Assembly: GCA_021736135.1 (NCBI GenBank)
Contig: JAIPGO010000005.1
Coordinates: 1-64,000, forward strand
Reading direction: 5' to 3'
Length of the DNA: 64,000 nucleotides
Source: Candidatus Cloacimonadota bacterium
Lineage (GTDB): Bacteria; Cloacimonadota; Cloacimonadia; Cloacimonadales; TCS61
Below are positions 9,665 to 17,993 of this stretch, one piece after another. Under the pieces are notes generated by a model that worked only from the letters and a program-made list of their open reading frames with translations, was not told the origin of the DNA and did no database searches. Each line of letters begins with the position of its first letter. Within the stretch, counting starts at the first letter, position 1. Both the position numbers and the translations under genes were made by a program.

Positions 9665-10372
9665 TCATATCTTATAATAAGTTATCACCCGCAGCAGCAG
9701 ATAATCTACTAAAATACCTACCCCACCCATAATAATCAGATAAACGATCATATTCTCATACTGCAGCAAATAGCGGAAATCAAGTAAGCGGAAACCCAGC
9801 CCGTTTTTAACTCCCAACATTTCCACAGCAATTACGGTAGTCCACCCTAAGCCCCAAAGCACGCGGAAAAGATTGATGAATTCCGTTTTCAGAAGTGGCA
9901 GTTCCACAAAGATATATTTCTGCCAGTTGCTGGCACCGCAGATGTGTGCTTCTTCGATGTATTCAACAGGTATCTGCTCAAACATTTCGGTGGTCATGAT
10001 GATCGCCGGGAAAAACAGTGCCGTGAAAAGTATAAATGCTGCCGGAGTTTCACCGAGTCCAAACCAGATGAGCGCAAAAGGCAGCCAGGCAAAAGGCGAA
10101 ATATGCCTGATGAAATTCACTGCCGGCAGGAACATGATCTTCAGCCAGTGCAATTGATGCAGCAGTTTCCCCAAAAATATGGCAGCCAGCCAGGCGATTA
10201 TGGCAATAATCGTCACCCGTAAAAAGGAAATAAGAATATCGGATATAACAATCCTGATCTCCAGCTTCGTATGCAGCAGCCCGGAGGGAGTGATCTTCAG
10301 GCTGACCAGCATTGCCGACAAAATCAGCAGCAGCAGCAGAATACTAAGGCTGGAGCGGATAATAGACTTCAT
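9665..10372 (-). CDS. ABC transporter permease (SsuC/TauC-like)
   Basis: Hydrophobic; IRHISPFAWLPFALIWFGLGETPAAFILFTALFFPAIIMTTEMFEQIPVEYIEEAHICGASNWQKYIFVELP matches BPD permease EAA-loop pattern. Confidence 0.85.
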   Translation of the reverse strand: MKSIIRSSLSILLLLLILSAMLVSLKITPSGLLHTKLEIRIVISDILISFLRVTIIAIIAWLAAIFLGKLLHQLHWLKIMFLPAVNFIRHISPFAWLPFALIWFGLGETPAAFILFTALFFPAIIMTTEMFEQIPVEYIEEAHICGASNWQKYIFVELPLLKTEFINLFRVLWGLGWTTVIAVEMLGVKNGLGFRLLDFRYLLQYENMIVYLIIMGGVGILVDYLLLRVITYYKI

Positions 10373-11252
10373 CAGCTTTCACTTTTCTTTTCAGATAACC
10401 TTTGGCAAACATCAGTTCCGCAGCTTTCTGTTCAAACTCAATTCCTGCCCCCTGCAATCCTAAAATATAACCGGTATGCTCCAGTGACTGCATCACATTT
10501 TTTCTCTCTAATCCGTAAAACTTTTGAGCCGTGGCTATCACCTGCTCTCTGTCACTGTGAAACTGAGAAAGTGAATTTTTCAAAGTGCCCAGAAAGTCTT
10601 TAAGTAAATCTTTTTTGAGTTTTATTGCTTTTTCCGTAGCAGCAATGTTGCAGCAGGTATGCTGCGGAAAAGTGCTGCCATACCAGTTTATGATTTTAAA
10701 ATCAGCAGGAAGATTAAAAATGGAAGGCACATAATAACTAAGCGCATCAACTTCACCAGCCTGCAGCGCAGCCGCCATATCCATCGGCGTACGGAATGGT
10801 ACGATCTCCGGCAGTTTTAAATGTTTTTGATTAAAGACCATTTCAGGAATTATTTCCAGGGTGGAACTTTTCAGCACGCCCAGTTTGCCATTCTGCAATT
10901 GCGCCAGTGATGTGAACTGAGATGATGCGATTATGCCGTCACTTTCCCGCTCGAAAAAAGAGATTATCTTCACCTTTTTACCTTGCGAAACATCCATCCA
11001 GATATAGGTAAAGGGCATAATTGCCACATCAATTCTGCCGGCAACCAGAGCTTCATTGGTTTCCCAGCCCGAATGAAAATATTCGATTTTATATGCCGAA
11101 TGATCTCCGGGAATATTTTCCAGAGCATACTGCAAAGGCAGATGATTCAAAGCCGGCTTGATCAAACCGATGATCAGCGTATGCGGCTGAGGTCTGCTGC
11201 AACTGAAAAGCAGCAGGCAACACAAAATTACCATAATATATTTCAAAATCAC
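10344..11252 (-). CDS. NMT1/SsuA-like ABC transporter substrate-binding lipoprotein
   Basis: Lipobox LLFSCS; IGLIKPALNHLPLQYALE..., GRIDVAIMPFTYIW, AALQAGEVDALSYYVPS; start codon uncertain (GTG 11252 or ATG 11234). Confidence 0.75.
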   Translation of the reverse strand: MILKYIMVILCCLLLFSCSRPQPHTLIIGLIKPALNHLPLQYALENIPGDHSAYKIEYFHSGWETNEALVAGRIDVAIMPFTYIWMDVSQGKKVKIISFFERESDGIIASSQFTSLAQLQNGKLGVLKSSTLEIIPEMVFNQKHLKLPEIVPFRTPMDMAAALQAGEVDALSYYVPSIFNLPADFKIINWYGSTFPQHTCCNIAATEKAIKLKKDLLKDFLGTLKNSLSQFHSDREQVIATAQKFYGLERKNVMQSLEHTGYILGLQGAGIEFEQKAAELMFAKGYLKRKVKADEVYYPLQP

Positions 11253-11267
11253 CCCCTAAAAAGAAAA

Positions 11268-11296
11268 GCCACCCCGACCATTACAGTCAGGGTGGC
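11268..11296 (-). terminator. Intrinsic-terminator-like hairpin in the leader of the binding-protein gene
   Basis: Minus strand gccaccctgac-tgtaatg-gtcggggtggc followed by ttttcttttt, immediately before the start region. Confidence 0.75.
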
Positions 11297-11338
11297 ATTG
11301 CCTATTTCTTAACTGATTCTATTTCTTATTTCCAGACA

Positions 11339-11367
11339 AATATTTGAACGTGGCTGCAATATGTCAA
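11339..11367 (-). promoter_or_regulatory. Predicted sigma-70-type promoter for the binding-protein/permease genes
   Basis: Minus strand TTGACA - 17 nt - AATATT. Confidence 0.5.
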
Positions 11368-11456
11368 GCCAGACAATTTGTGCCAGGCGTTTAAAGATAT
11401 CACCTGTTCTTTTCGGAAACGCAAGATCGCTTTCTTTACTGCTCAATTACTCCAAT

Positions 11457-11538
11457 CGACTGCTTCCTGAGTCTGCCCCTATCACGTGATAACAAAAAAA
11501 TGTTATCACGTGGTAAGGGCAGACTCAGGGAGCAGTCG
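11457..11538 (+). repeat. Long hairpin with C-A7-T loop; family member 2
   Basis: 38-bp arms cgactgctTcctgagtctgcccCtaTcacgtgataaca with 3 mismatches, apical caaaaaaatg. Confidence 0.88.
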
Positions 11539-11551
11539 ATGAATGGAGTAT

Positions 11552-11827
11552 GGACATATTAGATGTTCTAATGGGCATAAGATGGAATTTAACGACACTT
11601 ATTTATTGCAATATATAGTTATACCTCTCTCATTAGCCACCATCTTCAGATGGTGGGTTATATGATTTTCAACGATAGTAAGTGACTTCAGTCAGTTCTC
11701 TGAATCAACAATAAAATATATTTTATGTAACTGGTAATACATTGAATCTATTATAGAAGTCACTTAAGTGACTAAATAACGTATGTTATACTAGTCCCAC
11801 GACTAAAGTCGTGGGCTAATGAGAGAA
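11552..11827 (-). repeat. REP/BIME-like element, right arm of large inverted repeat
   Basis: Reverse complement of 9301-9576 with scattered substitutions. Confidence 0.9.
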
Positions 11828-12000
11828 TACTTAAAATGTCCAAACTCCAGACCCACGGGTGAATCCGGGTGCTAATGAAAGAATAGCTCGAAAAAATCAC
11901 CAATATATCAAGCAGCTATCATTATTTATAAGTGATTTTACTTGACTATTAAGAATGGAATATTTTTTTTCTAATAGATTAACATAAAAAGAGGGGTACA

Positions 12001-13110
12001 ATGAATAAAATTATCGTGTTTATATTTACCATAATATTGCTGGGGTGCACTGTCAGAGATGATCAGTCATCTGGTGATTTATTCAGTATCAAGGTAACAG
12101 ATGCCGCTGGAATGCCGGTTTCAGGATTAGATGTCCGCGTTAATAATAGTTTTTCCAATGAAATGTATTATGGAAGGCCATCGACAGTAATCGGTTTTGT
12201 TCTTCCAGAAGAAGGTAACGTAAATCTGGATATCTATGATCTTTATAACCAGCATGTTTGCCATCTGATTGATGGAATCTTCACGCCAGATGATATCTAT
12301 ACAGTGGTTTGGAATGGCAAGAATAATGAAAATGAAGCTGTTAATGTGGGTGGCACCAATATTTTTAAATATAAATTGACTGTCACTGATCCTGATGATA
12401 GCTCCAATGTGGTTTTTGAGGATTCCAGGTTTATGTGCATGGAATTATTAACAGAATCTGAGCAGAGTAAAATTGGTGAAACAGATGCGGAAGGACGTTT
12501 TGTTTTTAATAATTTAAATGCCTTTCCACACATTTTTAATGATGGATTAGGAGAACAGCCACGGATAGACGAAAATGGTAACACTATAGGGACTTTTACA
12601 CTATCCGACAGCATCAATATCAGACTCGTCAATCCTGAGACAAATGAATATATGCTTTTCACGGTAGATATGGATGATAGTGATTCTAATCATTATGATC
12701 TCATCTGGGATGCTCCGCAGCCATTAGCTCCTTTTAGAGATATTATACTGGAAAGTTTTACCGGGTACCAAAGTGATAACGATTGTGTTGTGCTTAGTTG
12801 GACAACTTCGATGGAGTATGAGTTAGCAGGTTTTAATCTATATAGAAACGACGAAGCAATTCAAGAAAGCTCTTATCAGATAAATCCGGAATTGATTAGC
12901 GCAAGTTACGATCCGGAAGGTGCTGAATACGCATATCCAGATGAAGAACTGAGTGTTGAAGAAATCACATATTACTATTGGCTGGAAACAGTTGATTTTA
13001 ACGGAATAACCGAGCTGTATGGTCCTGTATCAGTTGCAATAGTAATTGATGATAATGAAAATCCCTTTATATATGGATTGATGCAAAATTATCCGAATCC
13101 TTTTCATTAA
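12001..13110 (+). CDS. Lipoprotein with internal FlgD/T9SS-CTD-like Ig domain, ending in NYPNPFH
   Basis: Lipobox ILLGCT; VNLDIYDLYNQHVCHLIDG..YTVVWNGKNNENEAVNVGGTNIFKYKL; C-terminus LMQNYPNPFH*. Confidence 0.7.
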   Translation: MNKIIVFIFTIILLGCTVRDDQSSGDLFSIKVTDAAGMPVSGLDVRVNNSFSNEMYYGRPSTVIGFVLPEEGNVNLDIYDLYNQHVCHLIDGIFTPDDIYTVVWNGKNNENEAVNVGGTNIFKYKLTVTDPDDSSNVVFEDSRFMCMELLTESEQSKIGETDAEGRFVFNNLNAFPHIFNDGLGEQPRIDENGNTIGTFTLSDSINIRLVNPETNEYMLFTVDMDDSDSNHYDLIWDAPQPLAPFRDIILESFTGYQSDNDCVVLSWTTSMEYELAGFNLYRNDEAIQESSYQINPELISASYDPEGAEYAYPDEELSVEEITYYYWLETVDFNGITELYGPVSVAIVIDDNENPFIYGLMQNYPNPFH

Positions 13111-13141
13111 ATTTAAGTAAGTATTAATATTAGAGGTAAAT

Positions 13142-13972
13142 ATGAGGATAATATTCGTTCTTTTATGTATGTTATTGATGCTGACAGGTTGTGATAATGG
13201 TACTGCAAACCGGGATTTATTCAGTCTTAAGGTAACTGATGCCGCTGGAATGCCGGTTTCCGGTCTGGAAGTTCGAATAAAGAACAGTTTTTCGGACGGG
13301 ATCTATTATACCAGACCTGAGACTTGTATTACTTTTGAACTTGATGAAACCAGTCATGTTAGCCTTGATATTTTTAATCTTTATAACCAGGAAGTTAAAT
13401 GTCTGATTGATGATACTTTGGAAGCAGGTTGTCATGCTGTTGTATTACATCTGGATCAAAATGATCCGATTAACGCCGGTGGAACCAATATCTTCAAATA
13501 TACACTCACATCTACGAATCCCGAAGACAGCACAGATGTATTCTTTCAGGACAGTAAATATATGTGTATGGATGTGTCTCTGGACTCTGAATTAAGCAGG
13601 ATTGGCGTTATTGATTCTTTAGGATTGTTCATTTTCGATAATCTGTGTGCTTTCCCACATTTATTTAATGATGGTTTAGGTGAACAGCCCCTATATGATG
13701 AAAATGGCTCATATATGGGATCTTTTACCTTGTCAGACAGTATCGAGATCATGCTTATAAATCCTTTAACTGATGAATTTATGGATTTTACAGTACTCAT
13801 GGATAATAGCAATCATAATCATTATGACCTTGTTTGGCATGATCCGCAAATACTCAGAAGCGACGTTACCGCTTTAGAAAAACAGCCCGTCAAGTCATTG
13901 AGAGATGCTGACGATAATGATGTGCCTGGTGAATATTGGTTAGGACAGAATTACCCCAATCCCTTCTATTAA
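13142..13972 (+). CDS. Lipoprotein paralog of the preceding gene, ending in NYPNPFY
   Basis: Lipobox LMLTGC; FSLKVTDAAGMPVSGLEVRIKNSFSDGIYYTRP closely similar to previous ORF; C-terminus LGQNYPNPFY*. Confidence 0.7.
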   Translation: MRIIFVLLCMLLMLTGCDNGTANRDLFSLKVTDAAGMPVSGLEVRIKNSFSDGIYYTRPETCITFELDETSHVSLDIFNLYNQEVKCLIDDTLEAGCHAVVLHLDQNDPINAGGTNIFKYTLTSTNPEDSTDVFFQDSKYMCMDVSLDSELSRIGVIDSLGLFIFDNLCAFPHLFNDGLGEQPLYDENGSYMGSFTLSDSIEIMLINPLTDEFMDFTVLMDNSNHNHYDLVWHDPQILRSDVTALEKQPVKSLRDADDNDVPGEYWLGQNYPNPFY

Positions 13973-14008
13973 GGTTGAAATTAAACTACAGCACTAAGAC
14001 ATTGCGAG

Positions 14009-15127
14009 GTGAAGATGAAAAGAATCCATTATCCATTTACGGCGATAGTTGGTCAGGAAGAGCTTCTATTGGGCATAATACTTAATATTATCAATCCGCA
14101 GTTGGGCGGATTATTGATCAAAGGCGTGAAAGGTTCCGGTAAAAGCACTGCCGTTTATTCCATGACAGATGTTATTCCGGAAATTGAAGTTTTTCAGAAC
14201 TGCCGGTTCAATTGTGACCCGCAGCAAAAGGAATACTGGTGCGAAGATTGCCGCAGTAATAATTCCGAAAAAAAGGTAATTACCAAGGCAGTTGCCAATG
14301 TTTCAGTTCCTTTGAGTATTACTGAAGACCGACTTTTGGGGAATGTTGATGTGGAACAGCTATTAAAAGAAGGCAAGCATCGTTTTATTCCCGGAGTTTT
14401 ATCAAAAGCACATCGTCAGATACTTTATATTGATGAGGTGAATCTTTTACCGGATCATATAGTTGATGATATCCTCGATGTGGCGGCAATGGGCTGGAAC
14501 CGCATTGAAAGAGAAGGTTTTTCTATTTCTCATCCAGCCAGGTTTCTCTTGATCGGCACCATGAACCCTGAAGAAGGTGAATTGCGTCCGCAGATCCTGG
14601 ATCGTTTTCCACTTTCGGTAAAGGTTGCCTCCGTCGCTGATCCTGTCCTTAGAAAAGAGATCATCAATCGCAATCTGGCTTATGAAAAAGATCCTGCCCA
14701 ATTTAAAGAGCTTTTTCAGCAGGATACAGAAAACCTGAAAAACATCATAAAACTAGCCAGAACACTTTTAGATAAAGTGGAAATAAAGCCGGAGTTTTAT
14801 GATATAGTAGTTAAACTCTGTGCCGATAACAAAGTTGATGGACATCGGGCTGATATTGGTATAATTAAAACGGCTCAGACTCATGCTGCTTTTGAATTGA
14901 AAAATCAGGTGGAATTGCGCCATATTTTGCAGGCGGCAAAATTTGTGCTTATTCATCGCACGCGCGAAGGCGGGCTTTCCAAGCCATTAACGACTTCTGA
15001 AATAGATGAATATTTTGCGAGCCTGAAAACAGAAGATTTTTCAGAAAGCTCAACATCAGGGGAAATTGACAAAAGCATCAATCTTTTTGCTGATGGAGGT
15101 TTGATCCAGCAGGAAAAAAAATCATAA
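14009..15127 (+). CDS. Magnesium-chelatase subunit I-like AAA+ ATPase
   Basis: IKGVKGSGKSTAV (Walker A), ILYIDEVNLLPDHIVDDILDVAAMGWN (Walker B), GTMNPEEGELRPQILDRF. Confidence 0.85.
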   Translation: MKMKRIHYPFTAIVGQEELLLGIILNIINPQLGGLLIKGVKGSGKSTAVYSMTDVIPEIEVFQNCRFNCDPQQKEYWCEDCRSNNSEKKVITKAVANVSVPLSITEDRLLGNVDVEQLLKEGKHRFIPGVLSKAHRQILYIDEVNLLPDHIVDDILDVAAMGWNRIEREGFSISHPARFLLIGTMNPEEGELRPQILDRFPLSVKVASVADPVLRKEIINRNLAYEKDPAQFKELFQQDTENLKNIIKLARTLLDKVEIKPEFYDIVVKLCADNKVDGHRADIGIIKTAQTHAAFELKNQVELRHILQAAKFVLIHRTREGGLSKPLTTSEIDEYFASLKTEDFSESSTSGEIDKSINLFADGGLIQQEKKS

Positions 15128-15132
15128 GGGCT

Positions 15133-16428
15133 TTGGGAGAGGTTGTAACCTGGCTCGAATCCCAAAGTCCTGAAAATCCGGAGTCCGAAATACCAAAGCT
15201 GCCTTTACGCTTTGCAGCAGATCATGATCTAACGGAAGCGCAAATGCAGGTTTTGCAGCAAATGGCAGAAATGTTTGCCAACTATAATGATACGCAGGAA
15301 AACCTGAGAACTTTGCGGGGAATTTATCATCTCATGCAAAAACCGGATACGGAAATTACAGTAAAGCTCCCCAATAAAGAAGACGCATCTCCAGTAATGC
15401 TTGGCGATATTGTGAAGCTTGTGCTGGGTTTGGTAAAGAACCGTTTTAAAGATTTCACCGGTAAGGCTCCTGAATATAAGACCATTATCAAAGAAAAACT
15501 TAGTGGAAGAGAGGAAGAAAGATCAAAATTTGATGTGAGTGCAAGTGATCTGGAAAAGGTGCGGCTGAACTTCGCCAAGCGAAAAAAGACGAAACACACC
15601 CTGAAAAACAGGAATGAGTTTACGAGTGGAAGAGGCAGAATTATCAGATATTCACAAGATGAATCAGGTAACATTGCCCTAACACCTACAATTATGCAGG
15701 CAATCCACAAAGGTGATTACTCTCTGAAGCGGCAGAAATTCAATATCCAGGCAAATCATTTCCTTTACCCTAAATATGAGGAAAATGTAGTCTATAACGT
15801 GATGCTGGTGCTGGATACGAGTAAGTCTATTTCCTGGGTAATACCACACATCGAGAAAGTTGTCTCTTATATTTCAGCTAATGTTACCAATTCCCGAGAT
15901 AAACTGGGTTTGATCACTTTTAATGATGATCTGGCGCAAATATTTCATTATCCCACCCTAAATGTGAAGCAGGTAATCGGCACGATAAATGAAATGGAAG
16001 CAAAAGGCAAAACTCCATTAGGGGAAGGATTAAACCTGGCGGTTCAGGTTTTTGGACGAGAACAATACAAACTGCCCGGTATGAAGAATCTGGTGATATT
16101 GATTTCAGATTGTTTTCCAGAACCCCTGGAAGGGGGTTATGAAAACCTGTTTGATGAGCCATCATATAAGCTGGTAATTTCAGCTGCAGAAAAGATGAGA
16201 GATGAGAAACTCGGTTTCATCATCATAAATCCGGCAGCAGATAAAAAGGGTCAAGCTAATTGGGGACAAAAACTGATAGAGAAAATTGTGAAAATCACGC
16301 AGGCAAAATACATTGAAGTTTCTCCCACAATCTCATTTAATCTTTTTAGGGGTGAAAATGCAATAATTGAGGAGGAAAAGCTCACAGAACTATTTTCCGC
16401 AGTAAGTGACGTGAAAGTAAATCTGTAA
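15133..16428 (+). CDS. VWA-domain (BchD/ChlD-like) protein
   Basis: MLVLDTSKSISW (MIDAS DxSxS), GLITFNDD, KTPLGEGLNLA, LVILISDCFPEP; directly follows AAA+ partner. Confidence 0.8.
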   Translation: MGEVVTWLESQSPENPESEIPKLPLRFAADHDLTEAQMQVLQQMAEMFANYNDTQENLRTLRGIYHLMQKPDTEITVKLPNKEDASPVMLGDIVKLVLGLVKNRFKDFTGKAPEYKTIIKEKLSGREEERSKFDVSASDLEKVRLNFAKRKKTKHTLKNRNEFTSGRGRIIRYSQDESGNIALTPTIMQAIHKGDYSLKRQKFNIQANHFLYPKYEENVVYNVMLVLDTSKSISWVIPHIEKVVSYISANVTNSRDKLGLITFNDDLAQIFHYPTLNVKQVIGTINEMEAKGKTPLGEGLNLAVQVFGREQYKLPGMKNLVILISDCFPEPLEGGYENLFDEPSYKLVISAAEKMRDEKLGFIIINPAADKKGQANWGQKLIEKIVKITQAKYIEVSPTISFNLFRGENAIIEEEKLTELFSAVSDVKVNL

Positions 16429-16554
16429 TAATCCGTTTAATCCTCTTAATCCGCGGTTACTTTTCAGGTCTTATGGTTAAAATTCCAGTTTAGAGTTGAC
16501 TTAAATTAAGATTAAAATCTTTGTACAAAGAAAATATATAATATAGGAGTAGCT

Positions 16555-16932
16555 ATGTTAATTGAAATATCGGTTGGGGAATTAGCGGATAAAATATCTA
16601 TCCTGGCAATCAAGCTGGAAAAATTCCGGGATGCAGAGAAGAGGAAGAATGTTGAAAACGAATATGCCATTCTACTGCCCAAAATGCTGGCAACGGGCAT
16701 AAACACGGTTTCCGAGGAATATCTGGCACTCAAGGAAGTAAACCTGAAACTCTGGGATATTGAAGATAATTTACGCATTAAAGAATCGAAAAAAGAGTTT
16801 GATACTCAATTCATTAAACTGGCCAGAAGTGTTTATTATCAGAATGACGAAAGAGCCAGGATCAAGAAAGATATCAACCTTGCCTGCGGTTCCGCTCTTG
16901 TAGAAGAAAAAGAATATGTGGAATATAAATAG
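16555..16932 (+). CDS. DUF6165-like small protein in LPS/glycan locus
   Basis: ISVGELADKISILAIKLEKF...LKLWDIEDNLRIKE..YYQNDERARIKKDIN. Confidence 0.65.
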   Translation: MLIEISVGELADKISILAIKLEKFRDAEKRKNVENEYAILLPKMLATGINTVSEEYLALKEVNLKLWDIEDNLRIKESKKEFDTQFIKLARSVYYQNDERARIKKDINLACGSALVEEKEYVEYK

Positions 16933-16938
16933 CTGAAA

Positions 16939-17919
16939 ATGAAGATATTACTGATACAAATCGACCCTTTTGGAGATGTGTTTATTTCCTCCGCACTGGC
17001 AGATGTGCTTAAGAAACACGATCCGGCGTATGAAATACATTACTGCTGCCGGCAGGGTTTTCACAAAACCTTAAGAAATCATCCGGCATTAGCAAAATTA
17101 CATCTTATAAAACATACTTCCGGCGCTAAAAGCTTGCTGCCCGTTCTAAAACTGCTCTTCCAGTTACGTAAAGAGCGTTTTGACGTTGCCATAGATATCC
17201 AGAATAAACCATATACAGCTTTTTTAGCCTGTCTATCTGCAAAGAAGTCTATTGGCTGGGCAAATTCCAGGCTGAAATTCCTTTTTTCAGACCTGGCGCA
17301 AAGAAAGTGTTTTTCATATCATGCTTTAAGAAGATTAGATCTGCTGGCTCCTTTAGGGATTCAGACGGATAAATTTAATTACTATCTGGATATTGATGCC
17401 GGATCCCAAAAAAGAATGTATTCCTGGCTGGAAGAGCAGACGCTGCTAAATGGGCATTTTATTCTATGTTCTCCAGTCAGCCCCATTGCATTTAAGCAAT
17501 GGAATCTGAAATTATATGCGCAGGTATTAGATAAGATAATTTCGGAGAAGAAACTTCCGGTTGTTTTACTCTGGGGTCCCGGAGAAAAAAGCACCGTAGA
17601 AGAAGTCACCGGATATATGCAGGAAAAAGCAATAATAGCACCGCCAACAGATTTCTTTGAAGCAGGAGCATTAATGCAAAGAGCAGCTTTGCTGCTTTGT
17701 AATGACGGTGGAATAAATCATATTTCCGCAGCAACAGGTGTGAAAACATTAGCTGTTTTCGGGTCTACGTCTCCGGATGCCTGGAGTCCGGCGCCAGTGT
17801 TTCATACACATCATCATATTTATAAAGCCGGTTCTAAAGCTTCTGCCGATAATAGCTTTGGCTTATCGGCACAGGATGTATTTGAAAAAATGACTGAGCT
17901 TCTGACAAAAAAGCTATAA
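16939..17919 (+). CDS. Glycosyltransferase family 9 (heptosyltransferase-like)
   Basis: ILLIQIDPFGDVFISSALADVLK; LLCNDGGINHISAATGVKTLAVFGSTSPDAWSP. Confidence 0.82.
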   Translation: MKILLIQIDPFGDVFISSALADVLKKHDPAYEIHYCCRQGFHKTLRNHPALAKLHLIKHTSGAKSLLPVLKLLFQLRKERFDVAIDIQNKPYTAFLACLSAKKSIGWANSRLKFLFSDLAQRKCFSYHALRRLDLLAPLGIQTDKFNYYLDIDAGSQKRMYSWLEEQTLLNGHFILCSPVSPIAFKQWNLKLYAQVLDKIISEKKLPVVLLWGPGEKSTVEEVTGYMQEKAIIAPPTDFFEAGALMQRAALLLCNDGGINHISAATGVKTLAVFGSTSPDAWSPAPVFHTHHHIYKAGSKASADNSFGLSAQDVFEKMTELLTKKL

Positions 17920-17993
17920 TGAAGATATTTCTTGTAAGAAAAAACCAGTAATTATTTATGCCATTATAAAAATTATATGAAAAAGGAGTATAT

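Noticed and set aside
11297-11340. TPP riboswitch upstream of the NMT1-like binding-protein gene
   Set aside because: No CUGAGA / thi-box core sequences; only a simple hairpin with U tract
15145-15170. tRNA-like 'ggctcgaatccc' string
   Set aside because: Inside the VWA gene start region with no cloverleaf; no tRNA genes were recognised in the window
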